A stretch of 64,000 bases of DNA. It comes from Melieria omissa (lineage: Eukaryota > Arthropoda > Insecta > Diptera > Ulidiidae). Below the pieces are notes generated by a model. The model did not search any database and had not been told where the DNA came from. It saw only the letters and a list, made by a program, of their open reading frames with translations. Location of the stretch: positions 38,633,348 through 38,697,347 of the forward strand of contig OZ020268.1 of assembly GCA_963971225.1 (NCBI GenBank). The letters are read 5' to 3'. The translations under genes were made by a program, and so were the position numbers. This document shows, piece after piece, positions 35,290 to 47,141 of this stretch; the first letter of the stretch is position 1, and each line of letters begins with the position of its first letter.

Positions 35290-36000
35290 AGCAGATATTA
35301 GGTTAGGTTATGTTAGGTTGAAATGACTGGATTGATCCTTTCCAATACAGCAGACTTGTTGTGATGCCATATGTAGCTTTACCAAAAATTCGGTTACTTT
35401 GCCAAATCATTTGAACGATGCTATAAACCAGAGCAGGTCTTTAATATCTGAGTAGGATATCTTCGAGAGGTCTAGGAATGGTTGAGATGGCTGTCCTATT
35501 TTTTATATTCTACTGAGCGCTGAGCAATGGCAGAGGAGGCTATACGCTTTCTTTCTGTACTGCACACTTCCAACTTCTGCAATAGTCTCTTTGGTTGGTA
35601 GAGTCAAAAAAGAAGAAGAATCATTATTGCGTCTCCTGGCACAGAAAACAAGGCTCATTATAAGTTCTGCATGATTCGAGTTCAAGTAGGAACATTTTTA
35701 TGATTGTTTAAGGCTATTAAGCATCGCGACTTTGGTTGAGACATTTTAAAATTATCTCTCCTTGATCTTTCAAGTTTCAGACTTTCTTCAGTGCCATGGT
35801 TGATGCCGTTAACTGGAGAATTCTTTGTTTTCTGAGTGCATAACAATCACAGAAAACATGTATAAAAGTTTCTGGTACTTGATGCCATATCATGCAGACT
35901 AAGTTAAGGAATCCAATAAGACTAAGTTTTGTTGGATCACAAGGAGCCAAATTCGCCTATGTGCGTCTTCAAATATTTTTCGACTGAGAGCAGTTAATAT
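35290..36000 (-). pseudogene. LINE 3'-terminal relics
   Basis: The minus strand contains VPETFIHVFCDCYALRKQR (about 35900-35830) and, lower, SLLCHCSALSRI (about 35560-35510). Both fit the E(T)..H.(L/F)C.C.AL..(R) zinc-knuckle end of R1/Jockey-like LINE ORF2. Two such ends in tandem suggest two truncated insertions or a duplication. A taggttatgttaggttg motif near 35300 resembles LINE tail sequence. Confidence 0.55.
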
Positions 36001-37990
36001 TAAAGTTGTGTTACTATAGATCTAAGAGAAATTAATTTGTTCAATTATGAACCTAAATTACCACTTCACAGCGAATTTGCTTTAGCTTATTGAAAGCTTA
36101 ATTTTATAATTTCCATCTTCAAAACACAACACTTCACATACATTTTGCATTGACAGCATTTCATAGCTGAATGGAATTTAGGCGCTTTCAATCAATTTCA
36201 GATTCACCTGTTCATGTCTGCAGCTTTTGACAGCTGTTTGGTAATTAACACAAAAACTTGTAAACGTCAAACCAGCTCAGCCTCACACCCACCAAAAGCA
36301 GCTGTCACCTTCAAAACAACAAAATTGCTTGCACTACAAACGCCTAAATTGTTGCCACCTTTGACACAACACTTACATACAAACCAATGCGAAAATTACA
36401 CGCACACACATACAAAGCAAAAACATACATAAACATAAATATTTCAACATATTCAAAATGTCGAAGGTATTTTGCTTGTTTTGTTGCGCGAAATCGCAAC
36501 AAATACTGTATTTGTTAACGTGCCACTACATGTTTGTGAGTGTGTATGTTTGTTTGTTTAAATGTGGCGTGCTCGCGCACTCACGACACAAATAAAGTGC
36601 TGAATGTGGCAAAAGGTCAACGAAAAACTTAACAAACTCATAAAATGCTCCATAAATCAACACAGCGAATTTTGCGAGTTTTCATTTCACACACAACAAC
36701 AAGAAAAAACAACAACAAAGCCAAAAAAGAGAAAACAAAAACCAAACACAACCAAAAATGTTACGGATTTTCACCGCTGCCTGAACTCACGTTGCGTGCG
36801 ACATGGCAAAATGTAAACCAACAACAACAATGTGTCAGTGTGTCAAGCGTGCAACCAGCCAACCAACCAACCAGCGAACCAGCAAACCAGTCTCATGCAA
36901 TTGGACATTTGTGGGCCAATTTCGCAAATTGAGCCATGGCTCAAAGGAAGCTTCACTTGGCTGCTTGACTTCCTTGCTACATGCTCGCATTTTTCAGTCA
37001 CTTTAGTACGTGAATGCGTCTTGTCGCCGTGTGCATGTGTGTGTGTGTGGTTGTGTTGCATTACTTAGTGAAATTTCTGCGTAAAAATATTTGCTCAAAC
37101 TTTGTCCGTTCACATCATTTTCTTTATAAAAACAAACGTACAACACAACGCGAGCTCTTGTCGTGAGTTCATGTTGTTGTTGTTGTTGCTGTCGCCATGG
37201 CTGCTGCTGCTGCTGTTGGCACTTTTAATGCACTCGTAAACAAACACGCCGGCCTTCGTGTTTTCCGTGCTGCAGTGGCGGCAGCCTTTGTGCGCTGGTT
37301 TGAGAATTTGTGTTGGATTTTGCGCAAGTTTCTCGCTAAGTGCTGTACATATGCAAGATTTTATGTTGTACCTAAACACACACACACACTCTCATATATA
37401 AGCATGTAGCCTTCTGTGTAAGTCTGGCAGGACATATGTGGCATTTACTTTGCTTTATTTCAGCAGATTTTAGCAGAAAGCACTGATATTGAATATTACG
37501 TTTTGTTCTTAAGAAACTAACAAAATACTTTTTCTAGATAAATAGAATTTCATTAGATTTCAATTCATATCATAGAATTCAAATGAAATGAAATCAAATC
37601 AAATGAGATTAAATGAAATTATTTGTAATTAAACAACTTTTCGTACAAAACCTTTTCTTACACATTTGAAACCATTGGGAGTACAGATTAGTTCGATCTG
37701 TTTTCTAGAGATGGCTTTGGCTATTGTGAATGGTTCTTAGTGACAGCTGATTGTGGTGGTTCCAGAAAGGAGATATTCTGTTCAGACAGCCAGAAAAATT
37801 CAGCTAATTTTACTCTTAATTGAGTTTACAGCTTTTGCTGTTCACACATCTCAACTTAGCTGCTATCGAAAATGTTATCAAACATGTTTTGGTTTTAATG
37901 AAAGAAAGGTTTTTGCGGCTTATATATATAGAAAACGTTCATGAAAACATTATTAAACATTAAATAATATATTCTACTGATGCACACAAT
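36001..37990. other. Non-coding stretch
   Basis: No supported gene. CAA-rich (36690-36830), CCAA-rich (36855-36890) and GCT-rich (37197-37215) patches inflate several frames on both strands. Confidence 0.4.
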
Positions 37991-37993
37991 TTA

Positions 37994-38675
37994 GGTCTGT
38001 TTGGCAGAGAATAATTTGTACGAATTTGTACAAATTTGTACAAATTTTTACTGGATCCTGTTTGTTGACGCCAAATCTCCAGTAACGAGAGAGAAACTGA
38101 AAGCGTAAAGTGACAGTTCATTTCGCAAAAAATTGCAAGTTTTTACTGGAGAAATTTTGTCCAGTAACTTTTTGCCAATAAGAAAAAGAACAAGAAAAAC
38201 ATATGACTGGCTGCCATATGATCGACTGCAACGAAACATAAATTTTGAAAACATTTGGAGGCAAATGGAAACAGCAAAGAAATTGTGCGTTCGCAAGTCT
38301 GCTGACCCACAACCGTCTTGCTCAGCTTTACCCGCTGAAGCTCAAAGGGAGGAAGTGCAGATTGAGCGCAACGAACTACTTGCATTTTGCATTAAATGTC
38401 TGATTTAAGTTAATTTTCCCTACCACTTCAAACCTCAAATTAAACTTTTAGAGCAGCTGTTTCGTTCTTTAACCCTCCTGCTTACACCCTTTTTACTGTG
38501 TAGTGTGAGTGAGCCAAGTCCCAGTGGTGTAACCAAGAGTTAAAACTTGCAAATTCTTACAAATTGCTGTTTGTTCACATTTTTAGATAGTTTCATTTTT
38601 GGGAGCGTAAGCTCGCTTACTCTCCTAATATTTTTTACTGGATAATTTTTACTGGAAATCTAGCCAAACAGACCT
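37994..38675. mobile_element. Non-autonomous element with AGGTCTGTTTGGC ends
   Basis: Ends AGGTCTGTTTGGC and its mirror GCCAAACAGACCT (with one extra base internally) delimit 682 bp. A motif (cagtaaaaa/ttttactgg) recurs near both ends. Flanks ttt/ttt fit a 3-bp duplication but are low-complexity. It contains a 91-codon frame (38133-38408, + strand) of unknown origin with no recognisable domain. Confidence 0.65.
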
Positions 38676-39375
38676 TTTGTAAAAGAAATTTCAAAGTCAA
38701 CAAACGTCAACAAAAGTCTTTCGCTTTTGTCAGTTTTTAAATTTTATTTTGTTTCGGCCGGTCGTTTTTATAAAATGGGCTCCCATTGCTCCCAGGTTGC
38801 CCCCAGATGTATCAAATGTATGACCGACACCCATTTATTTTCTCTTCCGAATGTTTCTTCCAAACATACCTAACCGCTAACTCCAAGTCTTAAGGGGGCT
38901 CCCCACTTGTAAATATAGTAGTTACGTGTAAGTAAGCGAGAAAACATCGTATCTCGGAAACTACTGAACCGATTTCAATGATTTATTCAGCGATCGCCAA
39001 AATTCTTGAGTACAAAAATACAAAATTAATTAAGGTTCAGAAATTCACCACCAGAGGGCGTCCCCCATACGATCGGATTTGTGACGTTGTCAACTTTTGG
39101 GTTTCTACAAAGCAAAAATCAAAATGTACTATCGAAACCCCATTAACCTCCCCATTTTGAACACTACTTTACACACTTACACACTTTACAACACTAAAAT
39201 CACTCAATTTAAAGCTAAATTGAGTATAAATTGAGAAAATGTCTTAATTGTTCAAGTTAGCCGGCTGTCGGAATGAATATTAGACATCTGTCAAAAATGT
39301 TCGTTTAATATCCTTTTGAATTTATTTAAAAATCTTTTTTTTATTACTGAGTATGTTGAACTTTGCATTAATTAA

Positions 39376-40348
39376 CACTCCGATGCCCAACAAGGTCCGT
39401 AGGGACCTATGGCGTTTTAAAATCCGCGACATTTCAATACGGAGGGAGTGATGAGCTGGAGATTTTATGACTTCTGTAAATGGAATATTTAGAAGCTGTT
39501 AAAATAGATTTCGGCACGATTGCATGTATTTTACTACCATAACTATCGCACTGAAGTCATTTAGGGCGTCGATGCCCGGTCCGCAGGGACCTTGTAGGTA
39601 GCTCCATATAATTTGCTTTTATTTTTTGTTAGTAACTATAAATAGTTAGTGCCAAATATTGATAGCAGCACAATTTCAAATAAATCATTGAAATTAAAAT
39701 ACGTACGGTGATTGGGATCAAATTGATATGCCGCCGTACGCGCTTTCATAACTGAGCATGAGTGAACAACAAGCAGTAATGCAGACTTTGGTCAGATATT
39801 TGGAAAACAATGAAGAACCTTATTCATTCACCGAGAAGACAAATTACAAAGATTTCTTGCCATACAATGAAACATATGATGCTGAAGTTGAACTGAATGT
39901 CACTCTGGCGGTTGAAGCTGACTCCGACAACGATGATCAAACTCCATTATTAATTTGATAATGGCTGAAGGTATTGCCTAAGTATATATAAAAATGATGA
40001 AAAACTGAATAAAAATAAAAATAAATATATATAAAAACCCATTACTCTAAAAAAAAATGCCATACTTGCAGCGGCATACATGCATGAACAGCTAAAGCAA
40101 AGTTAGGCAACTAAATGCAATTATTTTGTATTGTATACGTTTTTACCTATCTGTCTGTAGTAACAAATACACATGTGTTTACTAAAAAATATACACGAAG
40201 CTTAACTTTTTGGCTCTCCAAACACATCTACACACATTTTGTAACCCTACATTATAAAATTACACATCTTATATGCAATATTACAAAAAAGGTCCCTGGG
40301 GACCTTGTTGGGCTTTGACCGTGTAAAAAATTATCGGTTATCGGAGTG
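39376..40348. mobile_element. TTAA-flanked element with CACTCCGAT ends
   Basis: TTAA at 39372-39375 and 40349-40352 flanks 973 bp with CACTCCGAT inverted ends. A subterminal segment gcccaacaaggtcc..agggacc occurs near the left end (39385-39410), again in part near 39570, and inverted near the right end (40290-40315). These are likely transposase-binding repeats. It holds a short frame at 39758-39958 but no transposase. piggyBac-type by target site. Confidence 0.8.
39758..39958 (+). CDS. Short acidic frame inside the TTAA element (unrecognised)
   Basis: The frame encodes 66 residues starting MSEQQAVMQTLVRYLENNEE and ending in an acidic stretch (EVELNVTLAVEADSDNDDQT). It begins at an ATG and lies mid-element, followed by AATAAA-rich sequence near 40008. 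It could be a remnant of an element-encoded protein, a captured exon or chance. No domain is recognised. Confidence 0.2.
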   Translation: MSEQQAVMQTLVRYLENNEEPYSFTEKTNYKDFLPYNETYDAEVELNVTLAVEADSDNDDQTPLLI

Positions 40349-40352
40349 TTAA

Positions 40353-42555
40353 GCAGCATTCAACAGAGTCTCTGGGAAACTTGATGTCCAGGGCTGCCTA
40401 ATGAGGGCCGCAGAGTCAACCAATGTTGCAGCTCGCCAAATCTACTTTAAGTTGTAGAGAAGCCGAGTACTTCCCAGTCAAGAGGGTGAATTGTGTCCGC
40501 CGGCAATGTCTACCTACCTGTGTCCATGGACACTCCCAACCAACCAACAATATAATAGTTTATGTAATAATAAATAGCAACAGAATTACACATTAAGTTG
40601 TACAACTAAGGTAATCACTTAAATATTTATTACAACCCACTTTGATTGCTCTTCAAATATTCCTTACAATCTCATTGAACACGTCTTACAGTATCTTCGA
40701 ATTTATCTATAAATAGTTAATTGACTATCACATTTCAAGTGGTAAATTATGTTGATTGAATCAGTGTTATTAAACATTTGATTGGATTGGATTTGCTTTG
40801 CTTTCGTCAGCCAGTTGAATAATTCAAATTGAATTTTTTACGTTCATTATTACATTTTCCAGCTGCAGCACAAAACTCATTCATCTAATTTGAAGCTTGA
40901 CAGCAATACAATTTTAAATTTTTGTCAATTATGGCAAAAGTCAAAACAGAAAACATGAAATGTTGTCAGTCAGCAATTGTGGATAAACACAGAACATTTC
41001 TCTGATGGAGCTGAAAGATACTTGGGCTCATTCGATGTTTTCGATAGTTTAAGTAAACTATTTGCACAGATCTACTGTCCAAGATTAGTCATGACCCACA
41101 TAACACTGCCAGTCCAAAGAACTAACGCCCACACAACGCATCCAACTCATTGTCAAGGACAACCAACTAGCAACTATGTACATAATTATTTTGCGGTCTT
41201 CTGATTTCACTGTGCGTTCATTTTGTTACATTTACTACACGAACCTGCAAATAAAATATAATTACACCTATCACGTACTAACGTTGTATGTATGTGCGTG
41301 TGTGTGTGTGAGTGTGTGTGTGTACGAATATAATAAATGCCGTAACGGAATTGTCATGTTTGCCGCCAGCACACGTCAGCAAAAGCAGCCGCAGGGCGCA
41401 CGCGACAATGCATTCGAGCGCCTGCGACCGCGGGCCGGAAGCGAGGCGCTCGTGTGCGAGCAACGTCAACATCCGGCCGCATATTGATGGGCAATAACAG
41501 CGCGCGTACGTGCCGATGCCAGACGACGCTCTAAATCGCTATTAGGCGGCGGTCGCAACCACCAATCAGCCAAAGACGAATTTCAAGACGAACAAGTTTG
41601 GCTGCCGTGTTGAATGCAGCACAGAAGCTGCCATCATTTAGGCGCCGCGGCGGTGGCGGCATGCGGTCGATATCATTGACAAATGCCAATTGAACTGGAA
41701 ACCTACAAGCACACACACTCACACCAATGCACCTGCGCACGTCTCCTCACGCTTTGGTGGCTGCGCAAAATTGCGTGCAAACCTGATGAAAAATTTGCAA
41801 GACCCTCAGTTGTTTTTGGCGTGTGACAGACAAATTGATGAGCTGCGGTTAAATTTGCAAAGACTTTCGGTTGGCTGTGGTGTGTGGCAAACAAATTGAT
41901 GTCTGATGATATCTGCAACGCCAATATTCACTTTGGCTGAACGATGCTTTCCGTGTGAGTTGACAAATTTACAAATTGTCAGATACATTTTGTGTGAGCA
42001 AATGTATAATTTCCATACAGTCTCGGGAGCAAATATAGTGTTTGCATAGTTTCAACTATGAAAGAATTTGATAAAGCGGAACTTTTTTAGTTTGTTGACT
42101 TAGACAAATTATAAGAGTCATTAAAACAATATACGTTTTCCGATAGTGGAACAAAAATTCAAAGGATTAGACCTCGATTTTGCCAGTTTGTCTCGGAGCT
42201 TTTAGGTTTTTCTCAAAACGACAATTTTTAGTTGGAAAACTAAGTTTCTTGAACACTGTTGCAGGGTTAATTTAAACATTCGACAATGGTTTCACAATTA
42301 CGTTTTCTATGATCACACAAACCAGTGTTGCTATTACTACAAAAAATTAGTTATTGAGTCTATTCAGTATAAAAGCAAACAACTTTCGATAAGAAATTAG
42401 AAAAACGGAACTTTTAAGTAAAATGAACTTTATTTTGATCCTTTGTAAACTAATACAAAATAACAGAAGAGTTTTTATAAAAGGTCATAGCCGCATAAAA
42501 AAGGGCAAAGTACCTTCAAGCCAATTTCATTTGTTATATTTTCTGATATTGAATT
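40353..42555. other. Non-coding stretch with a GC-rich island
   Basis: No supported gene. Sequence at about 41350-41700 is clearly more GC-rich than its surroundings and follows a (GT)n tract at 41297-41325. Competing frames are open on both strands, as GC-rich DNA allows. A gtgtg(t)gacaaacaaattgatg motif repeats at 41820 and 41882. Confidence 0.4.
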
Positions 42556-42559
42556 ACAA

Positions 42560-42960
42560 CAAGTTTGCAGTCAATGGGTCCAATAAATCAAGTTTCTCTT
42601 AACCCTTTGTTGACCCCATAAGATTTTCGTTAAATAACACTTGTCTATTTATTTCACATTTGCAGTGATTTCACCATATTTCAGGTCAATTGGCTCATTA
42701 AATTTTGTTTCCTAATACAAAATCTTAACCCATCGTTGGCCCGACAGATTTTGAATTTCGAAAAATTAAAAACACGTGTCTGTTTATTTCTCTTTTGGAG
42801 GACTTTTACTATGTTTGAAGTAAAAAAACCCATCAAATTTTGATTTTTATAAAAAAGAAAAATCAAAACATCTGTCTAATTGTTTTTTTTTTTCATTTCA
42901 CCAAGTTTGATTTTCATTTCGTTTTCTTAATGCTTGTGTTTTCACAGTTTCGTCAAACAA
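42560..42960. repeat. ~130-bp degenerate tandem repeat family, copy 2
   Basis: Two to three units carry the same ttaacccttt/atcgttg(a/g)cccc, gattt..atttcgaaaaatt and tttgaagt(c/a)aa motifs as the array at 11690-12415. It is a second dispersed copy of that family. Confidence 0.6.
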
Positions 42961-45012
42961 ACTTTTAACCCATCGTTAACCCCAACCACACCCACAAACT
43001 CAACATAGACCAGCGCCATAAGTGTTTGCATTTAAATTTGAATACATTTTTGGCGCTTCCGTATTTCCATATTTGTCAGAAAAACATTTAAATCGTCGAG
43101 TCTGACAGAGTTTAATTTTAAATTCTGAACACTTTTTGTTGTGTACGAAATTTAAAATTTAATATGCTAATAAAAAAATTTACATTTTCATAAAATGTCT
43201 GTCTGGAGTTTCTGACCCAATGAGCGTTAAACTGCTGACAGACATTGCTCGCCACAGTCTGCTGGCTGCTTATGACTTCAATGCTCTTCTGGTGGCCAGA
43301 CGGTTGCATGCATAAAATTCGTTTCAAATGTCATTTATGCATTACATATATATACATACATATATACATATACATATACATGGTTATGTGTGTGTGTGTG
43401 TTGTGTTCAAGTACTTAAATTTAATTAAATTAAAAACACTGTTGAAGCGGCTAACTTTAGGCACGAAAAACATGAAAACATTCCACATATTCATAGCGCA
43501 TTTGTTGTTGTTTCAGTGGCAGACATTTCACTGCCAATTTAACGTTGTTTACTCTTTTTTGCTTTTGCATTTAATAAACACACATTGCCCCCTTTAGTCA
43601 GCTGCCAGGAATCACGAAAGCTGCTGCCGGCCCCCAAAGGGCTGCGCACGCTTGCACAAATACCAAAATCTGTTTATGGTCTCTTGCAGCTCTCCGCTCT
43701 GCCGACCACCCACCCAGCAGCTGCGTCTGTTGGTACCTGCCAGAGCGGATTCGATTGCCGCAGGTCCGGCTCGTAGTCGAGTCATGCCATGAAAAAGAGG
43801 CAATAAATAAATATTTACAAAAGCCCAAGTCACCGATACGCGTTTACACTCACTCACTTTTTCGCCAAAAACAACCAAAGATCAAAAACAAAACCAAAAA
43901 ACATGAAAACAAAATGAAAACAACAAAAATGAAGCATGGCTGGCAGTGAAATGGTGGCAGTGCTCGGGGTTAAATAAACAAGAAGACGCACAAAGTGCGA
44001 ACTTGAAAGTCAACACACACACACACACATATGCAACATATTTGCTCGCACTTACACAGACAAACTGCTAAACGTGCTGCTTGAAACGGAACAAAATGAA
44101 AATCAATTTTAAAACCACAAAAAAACATTGGCGCCACACAACAATTGTCGAATTGTCGAGGCAAATGTTGAAGCTAAATGTGGAGCTCAATTGCGGGGAA
44201 TTGCTTAGTGGTGCCCAAAGGCGGTGCGGTGCGGTGTGGCAAATGTCTTGTGGCAGCAACATGAACAACCAAAAGCGGAAGCAATTACAAGTACATTAAA
44301 TTTCAGCTTTAAGAGTTCGAGAGCAGTGCAGAAGGAAGCGAATACAAAGCAGTTAACCTAATTTTGGTTTCCCTTCAGCTTTTGACAAATGTTCACAAAT
44401 AATCCCTCAAGCAGATGGCACAAAGTTTTAGGAAATGTTTTGTATGAGATCATCTTTCATTGATGCATTTAAACTAAAAGAAATTCAATTTAATATTAAA
44501 CTTTATTAAACAAAAAATAAATAGTAGGTACATGGTGACATAAACCAACTGATCCAAGTTCAGTTTGGCATATTAAAAAAAAATAGTTAACAAATAAATG
44601 CCTAAACTAGGGTAATCAATTCAAAATGAAATACCTACATAATAAAATATATTGAATCTAATAAAATGTTAACCAGAGCAAATCGAACATGTTTCATTTT
44701 TCACTAAGTTATTCATAGTTCTCATGTGTCAAGTATAGATGGAACACCCTGTACGAGTATTAAAGTAATAAATTCTTGTGTACATAACATTTATTTTATT
44801 TAGGCCTTTTTCAGGTACAATAACTTCAAATAGTTTAATGATTGAAAAGACATTTGAAAAGAACAATGCGACAAAGGAGGTTGTCAAAATAAGAGTGCTG
44901 TCTCTATTTGGATTACTTGTTTTTTTACTATGAATAGTAAGTAAGAATACAAAGCATTGTTTACTTAACACTTTCATTAACACTCACTCTCGGGCAGACA
45001 GTCAAACAGTCC
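42961..45012. other. Non-coding stretch
   Basis: It contains (GT)n at 43386-43402, (CA)n at 44014-44029 and a moderately GC-rich patch at 43600-43790 with overlapping frames on both strands. No gene could be supported. Confidence 0.4.
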
Positions 45013-45459
45013 TGAAGGCTTGATTACACGTAACGAGTCGAGTGACGAGACATCAAAATGGTACTAGGCCGAAAGAATTGGGATAGCGAGCAAAAGCGAC
45101 GAGTTGTTGTGTGTGACGCATTCCGCATGTTAAGGCTTGATTACACGTAACGAGTAGAGCGACGAGACATCAACTCTAACGAGTACTCGTTTCGTCTAAA
45201 CGGTAAGGCGAGTTCTTGATTGAGTCAGTGACCGATGAAAGTGACGAGAGAGTCACTAGAATCACATTTTGTTTGCTAGGCCGCGCGACCACTTCTTTAC
45301 CGTTATATTTGTCTCTTTTTCGCAGCGATTCGCGGAATCGCTCGTCACATGCGGAATGCGCCACACACCACTTTTCGCTCGGTTGAGTTTAATTGTGCGA
45401 GTTGCTTAGTTCATTTTATGCATTGTATAACCGAACTGACTGGCCACGTGTCAAAATAC

Positions 45460-45886
45460 TGTAACGATGAGCCAGTCTGTCGCGGTGCAAAGCAACCCTG
45501 CCGCTACGTGCCGTGCCATAACCCAATCTGGCAACGACGGCCGCGATAGTAACTTTTAGTCCAACCTGGCAACGATGGTCGCGGTCATCAGGGAAACTTC
45601 TAGTCCAATCTGGCAACGTGCGAGAACGATCTGCGCGACGGCCGGACAGAGTATAAAAGGTGGCCAGATGCGGTGCAGCGAGCCAGTCTGGTTTTGACAA
45701 GTGAAGTTGCCACACGGAATAATTAAGCAAATACTTAAGTGTACGAACAGTAAAGTGTAAAGTGTAAATAATAAAGTGACTGTTGGTGTATTTTATTGTC
45801 TGCGTTTAAGAAACTGACTGTGTTTTATTTTCAAATCACACAATCCAGAGATACGTGACAGCCCACTAGACTTAGTATTCGTAACA
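45460..45886 (+). mobile_element. Solo LTR of a Gypsy-like retrotransposon
   Basis: The 427-bp segment starts TGTAACG and ends CGTAACA, is flanked by ATAC on both sides (45456-45459 and 45887-45890), and sits inside the inner MITE. It has a TATA box (TATAAAAGG, 45652-45660) and an AATAAA signal (45770-45775), as an LTR should. Three ~40-bp repeats built on ccaa(t/c)ctggcaacg lie at about 45523-45620, upstream of the TATA. No internal retroviral-type genes remain, so it formed by LTR-LTR recombination. Confidence 0.82.
45652..45660 (+). promoter_or_regulatory. TATA box of the solo LTR
   Basis: TATAAAAGG is preceded by the tandem ctggcaacg repeats, which could be enhancer-like. The LTR may still act as a promoter toward higher coordinates, where a minus-strand exon lies at 46430-46614; transcription from it would be antisense to that exon. 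Confidence 0.55.
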
Positions 45887-46429
45887 ATACGTTTGAACAA
45901 CTCGTCGCTTTTGCTCGCTATCCCAATTCTTTCGGCCTAGTACCATTTTGATGCCTCGTCACTCGACTCGTTACGTGTAATCAAGCCTTTACGAGCGATT
46001 CCGCATGTGACGAGCGATTCCGCGAATCGCTGCGAAAAAGAGAAAAATATAACGGTAAAGTAGTACTCGGCCTAGCAAACAAAATGTGATTCTAGTGACT
46101 CTCTCGCCACTTTCATCGGTCTCTGACTCAATCGAGTTGCTGTCTTCTCACTCTACTCGTTACGTGTAATCAAGCCTTAATGGTTTTGCAAGTCTACTCG
46201 TCTACATGAAAACAAATCAATGACTGTCATGACCTTCTCAAGGCTCTAGGAGATTTTAGTTGTAAAAAGTTACATGCGATTTCAGGACAGAGACCACGCC
46301 AGGAAAAACAGTCTCAAAGACAAGAGAGGATCCAAAAAACTTCTCATGTCAAATAAAGAAGGTAGAAGTTCACTCGGGTATCATCTAAGAAAATGATGGA
46401 CTTGCATTTTCTTAGATGAAGAATGAAAC

Positions 46430-46614
46430 TTAAATGCATATCCTCAGCGAATGAGATAAACTTCGATTCTCGCGCTGTCGGCGCTGTTTTTGTAGCGTTC
46501 GCTTCTCCAGCATTTCAATAGCTTCCTGAATCATGCATTGCGCCTTGCAAGCACGTTGCATGGATATTTCCAGCATTTGCTCTGGTTGCACATTTTCGTT
46601 GGAGGTGTTTTTAG
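46430..46614 (-). CDS. Putative last coding exon of an unrecognised coiled-coil protein
   Basis: On the minus strand an open frame runs from a candidate acceptor (CTACAATAG, ending at plus 46615) to TAA at 46430-46432, about 61 codons. It begins KNTSNENVQPEQMLEISMQR, continues with a helical stretch ACKAQCMIQEAIEMLEKR, then a basic QKQRRQR tail and ...SLRICI. Codon use is balanced, unlike the AT-rich flanks. No in-frame ATG precedes it before a TGA, so an upstream exon is implied (phase-1 junction); none was found with confidence. The helix resembles residues ~47-72 of the 8.2-kb gene (shared KAQ.M..E.I..LEK). It could also be a processed or broken pseudogene. Confidence 0.45.
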
Positions 46615-46619
46615 CTATT

Positions 46620-47141
46620 GTAGAGTAGACATTTTTTACAAAATAAAATCAATTAATTTTTTAAATTTACCATGTGGCCACAAGCAATGTCAATGATAAA
46701 TGGAATTTCTTTTTATTTATTTTTTATTTAATTTTTTTAATTTTAATTATTTATCTCTTTATTTTTGTTGCTGTATTTTTCTCACTTTTTTCCATGATAA
46801 ATTTGTTATTATTCATAATTAATTTACTCAAACTGTTGTACTAAAAAAAAACTCAGTCTTACTTGTACAAATACTATTAAGTAAATAAATAAATCCGTTG
46901 CTGCTTGGTTGCTGTATTTATAAAAATGATTTTATTAAAACAGTAAAGCAAAACAAAAAAATACTTAATTTCATGTATTTAGCATAACATTTTATAATTC
47001 TTTGTTGTGCTTTTTTAATCTCTTCACTCATAAACTTTTGCTCGACTGTGTGCAAGTTATTCTTGGCTTTTGTTATTTTTTGCATTTACAAACTAGTTTT
47101 GTTGTTGTTGTTGTGTGGCAAATTATCAATTGAAACGTAAA
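46620..47141. other. AT-rich non-coding stretch
   Basis: No gene recognised. A minus-strand sequence at about 46670-46680 reads ATG followed by GTAAAT, which could be a splice donor for the exon at 46430-46614, but the joined frame does not match that exon's open frame. Confidence 0.35.

Larger units (their letters stand above)
45133..45988 (+). mobile_element. Inner MITE copy with AGGCTTGATTACACG ends and TTA duplication
   Basis: TTA at 45130-45132 and 45989-45991 flanks the element exactly, a 3-bp duplication typical of PIF/Harbinger. Without the LTR insertion it is about 425 bp. Motifs shared with the outer copy include gtcactagaatcacattttg, cagcgattcgcggaatcgc and ctatcccaattctttcggcc. 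No coding capacity. Confidence 0.85.
45016..46177 (-). mobile_element. Outer MITE copy with AGGCTTGATTACACG ends, split by an inverted copy of itself
   Basis: The left part is 45016-45132 and the right part 45992-46177, about 303 bp without its insert. The ends are AGGCTTGATTACACG and its mirror. Flanking triplets are TGA (45013-45015) and TAA (46178-46180), compatible with a diverged 3-bp target duplication. The left part matches, inverted, the right end of the inner copy; the right part matches, inverted, the inner left end. This makes it the same family in the opposite orientation. Confidence 0.82.

Noticed and set aside
38133..38408. 91-codon frame inside the AGGTCTG element
   Set aside because: No recognisable domain and frames on both strands overlap; not enough to call a gene.
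43585..43878. GC-rich frames near 43.6-43.9 kb with an acceptor-like tctcttgcag
   Set aside because: Three frames on two strands are open at once and none has a motif.
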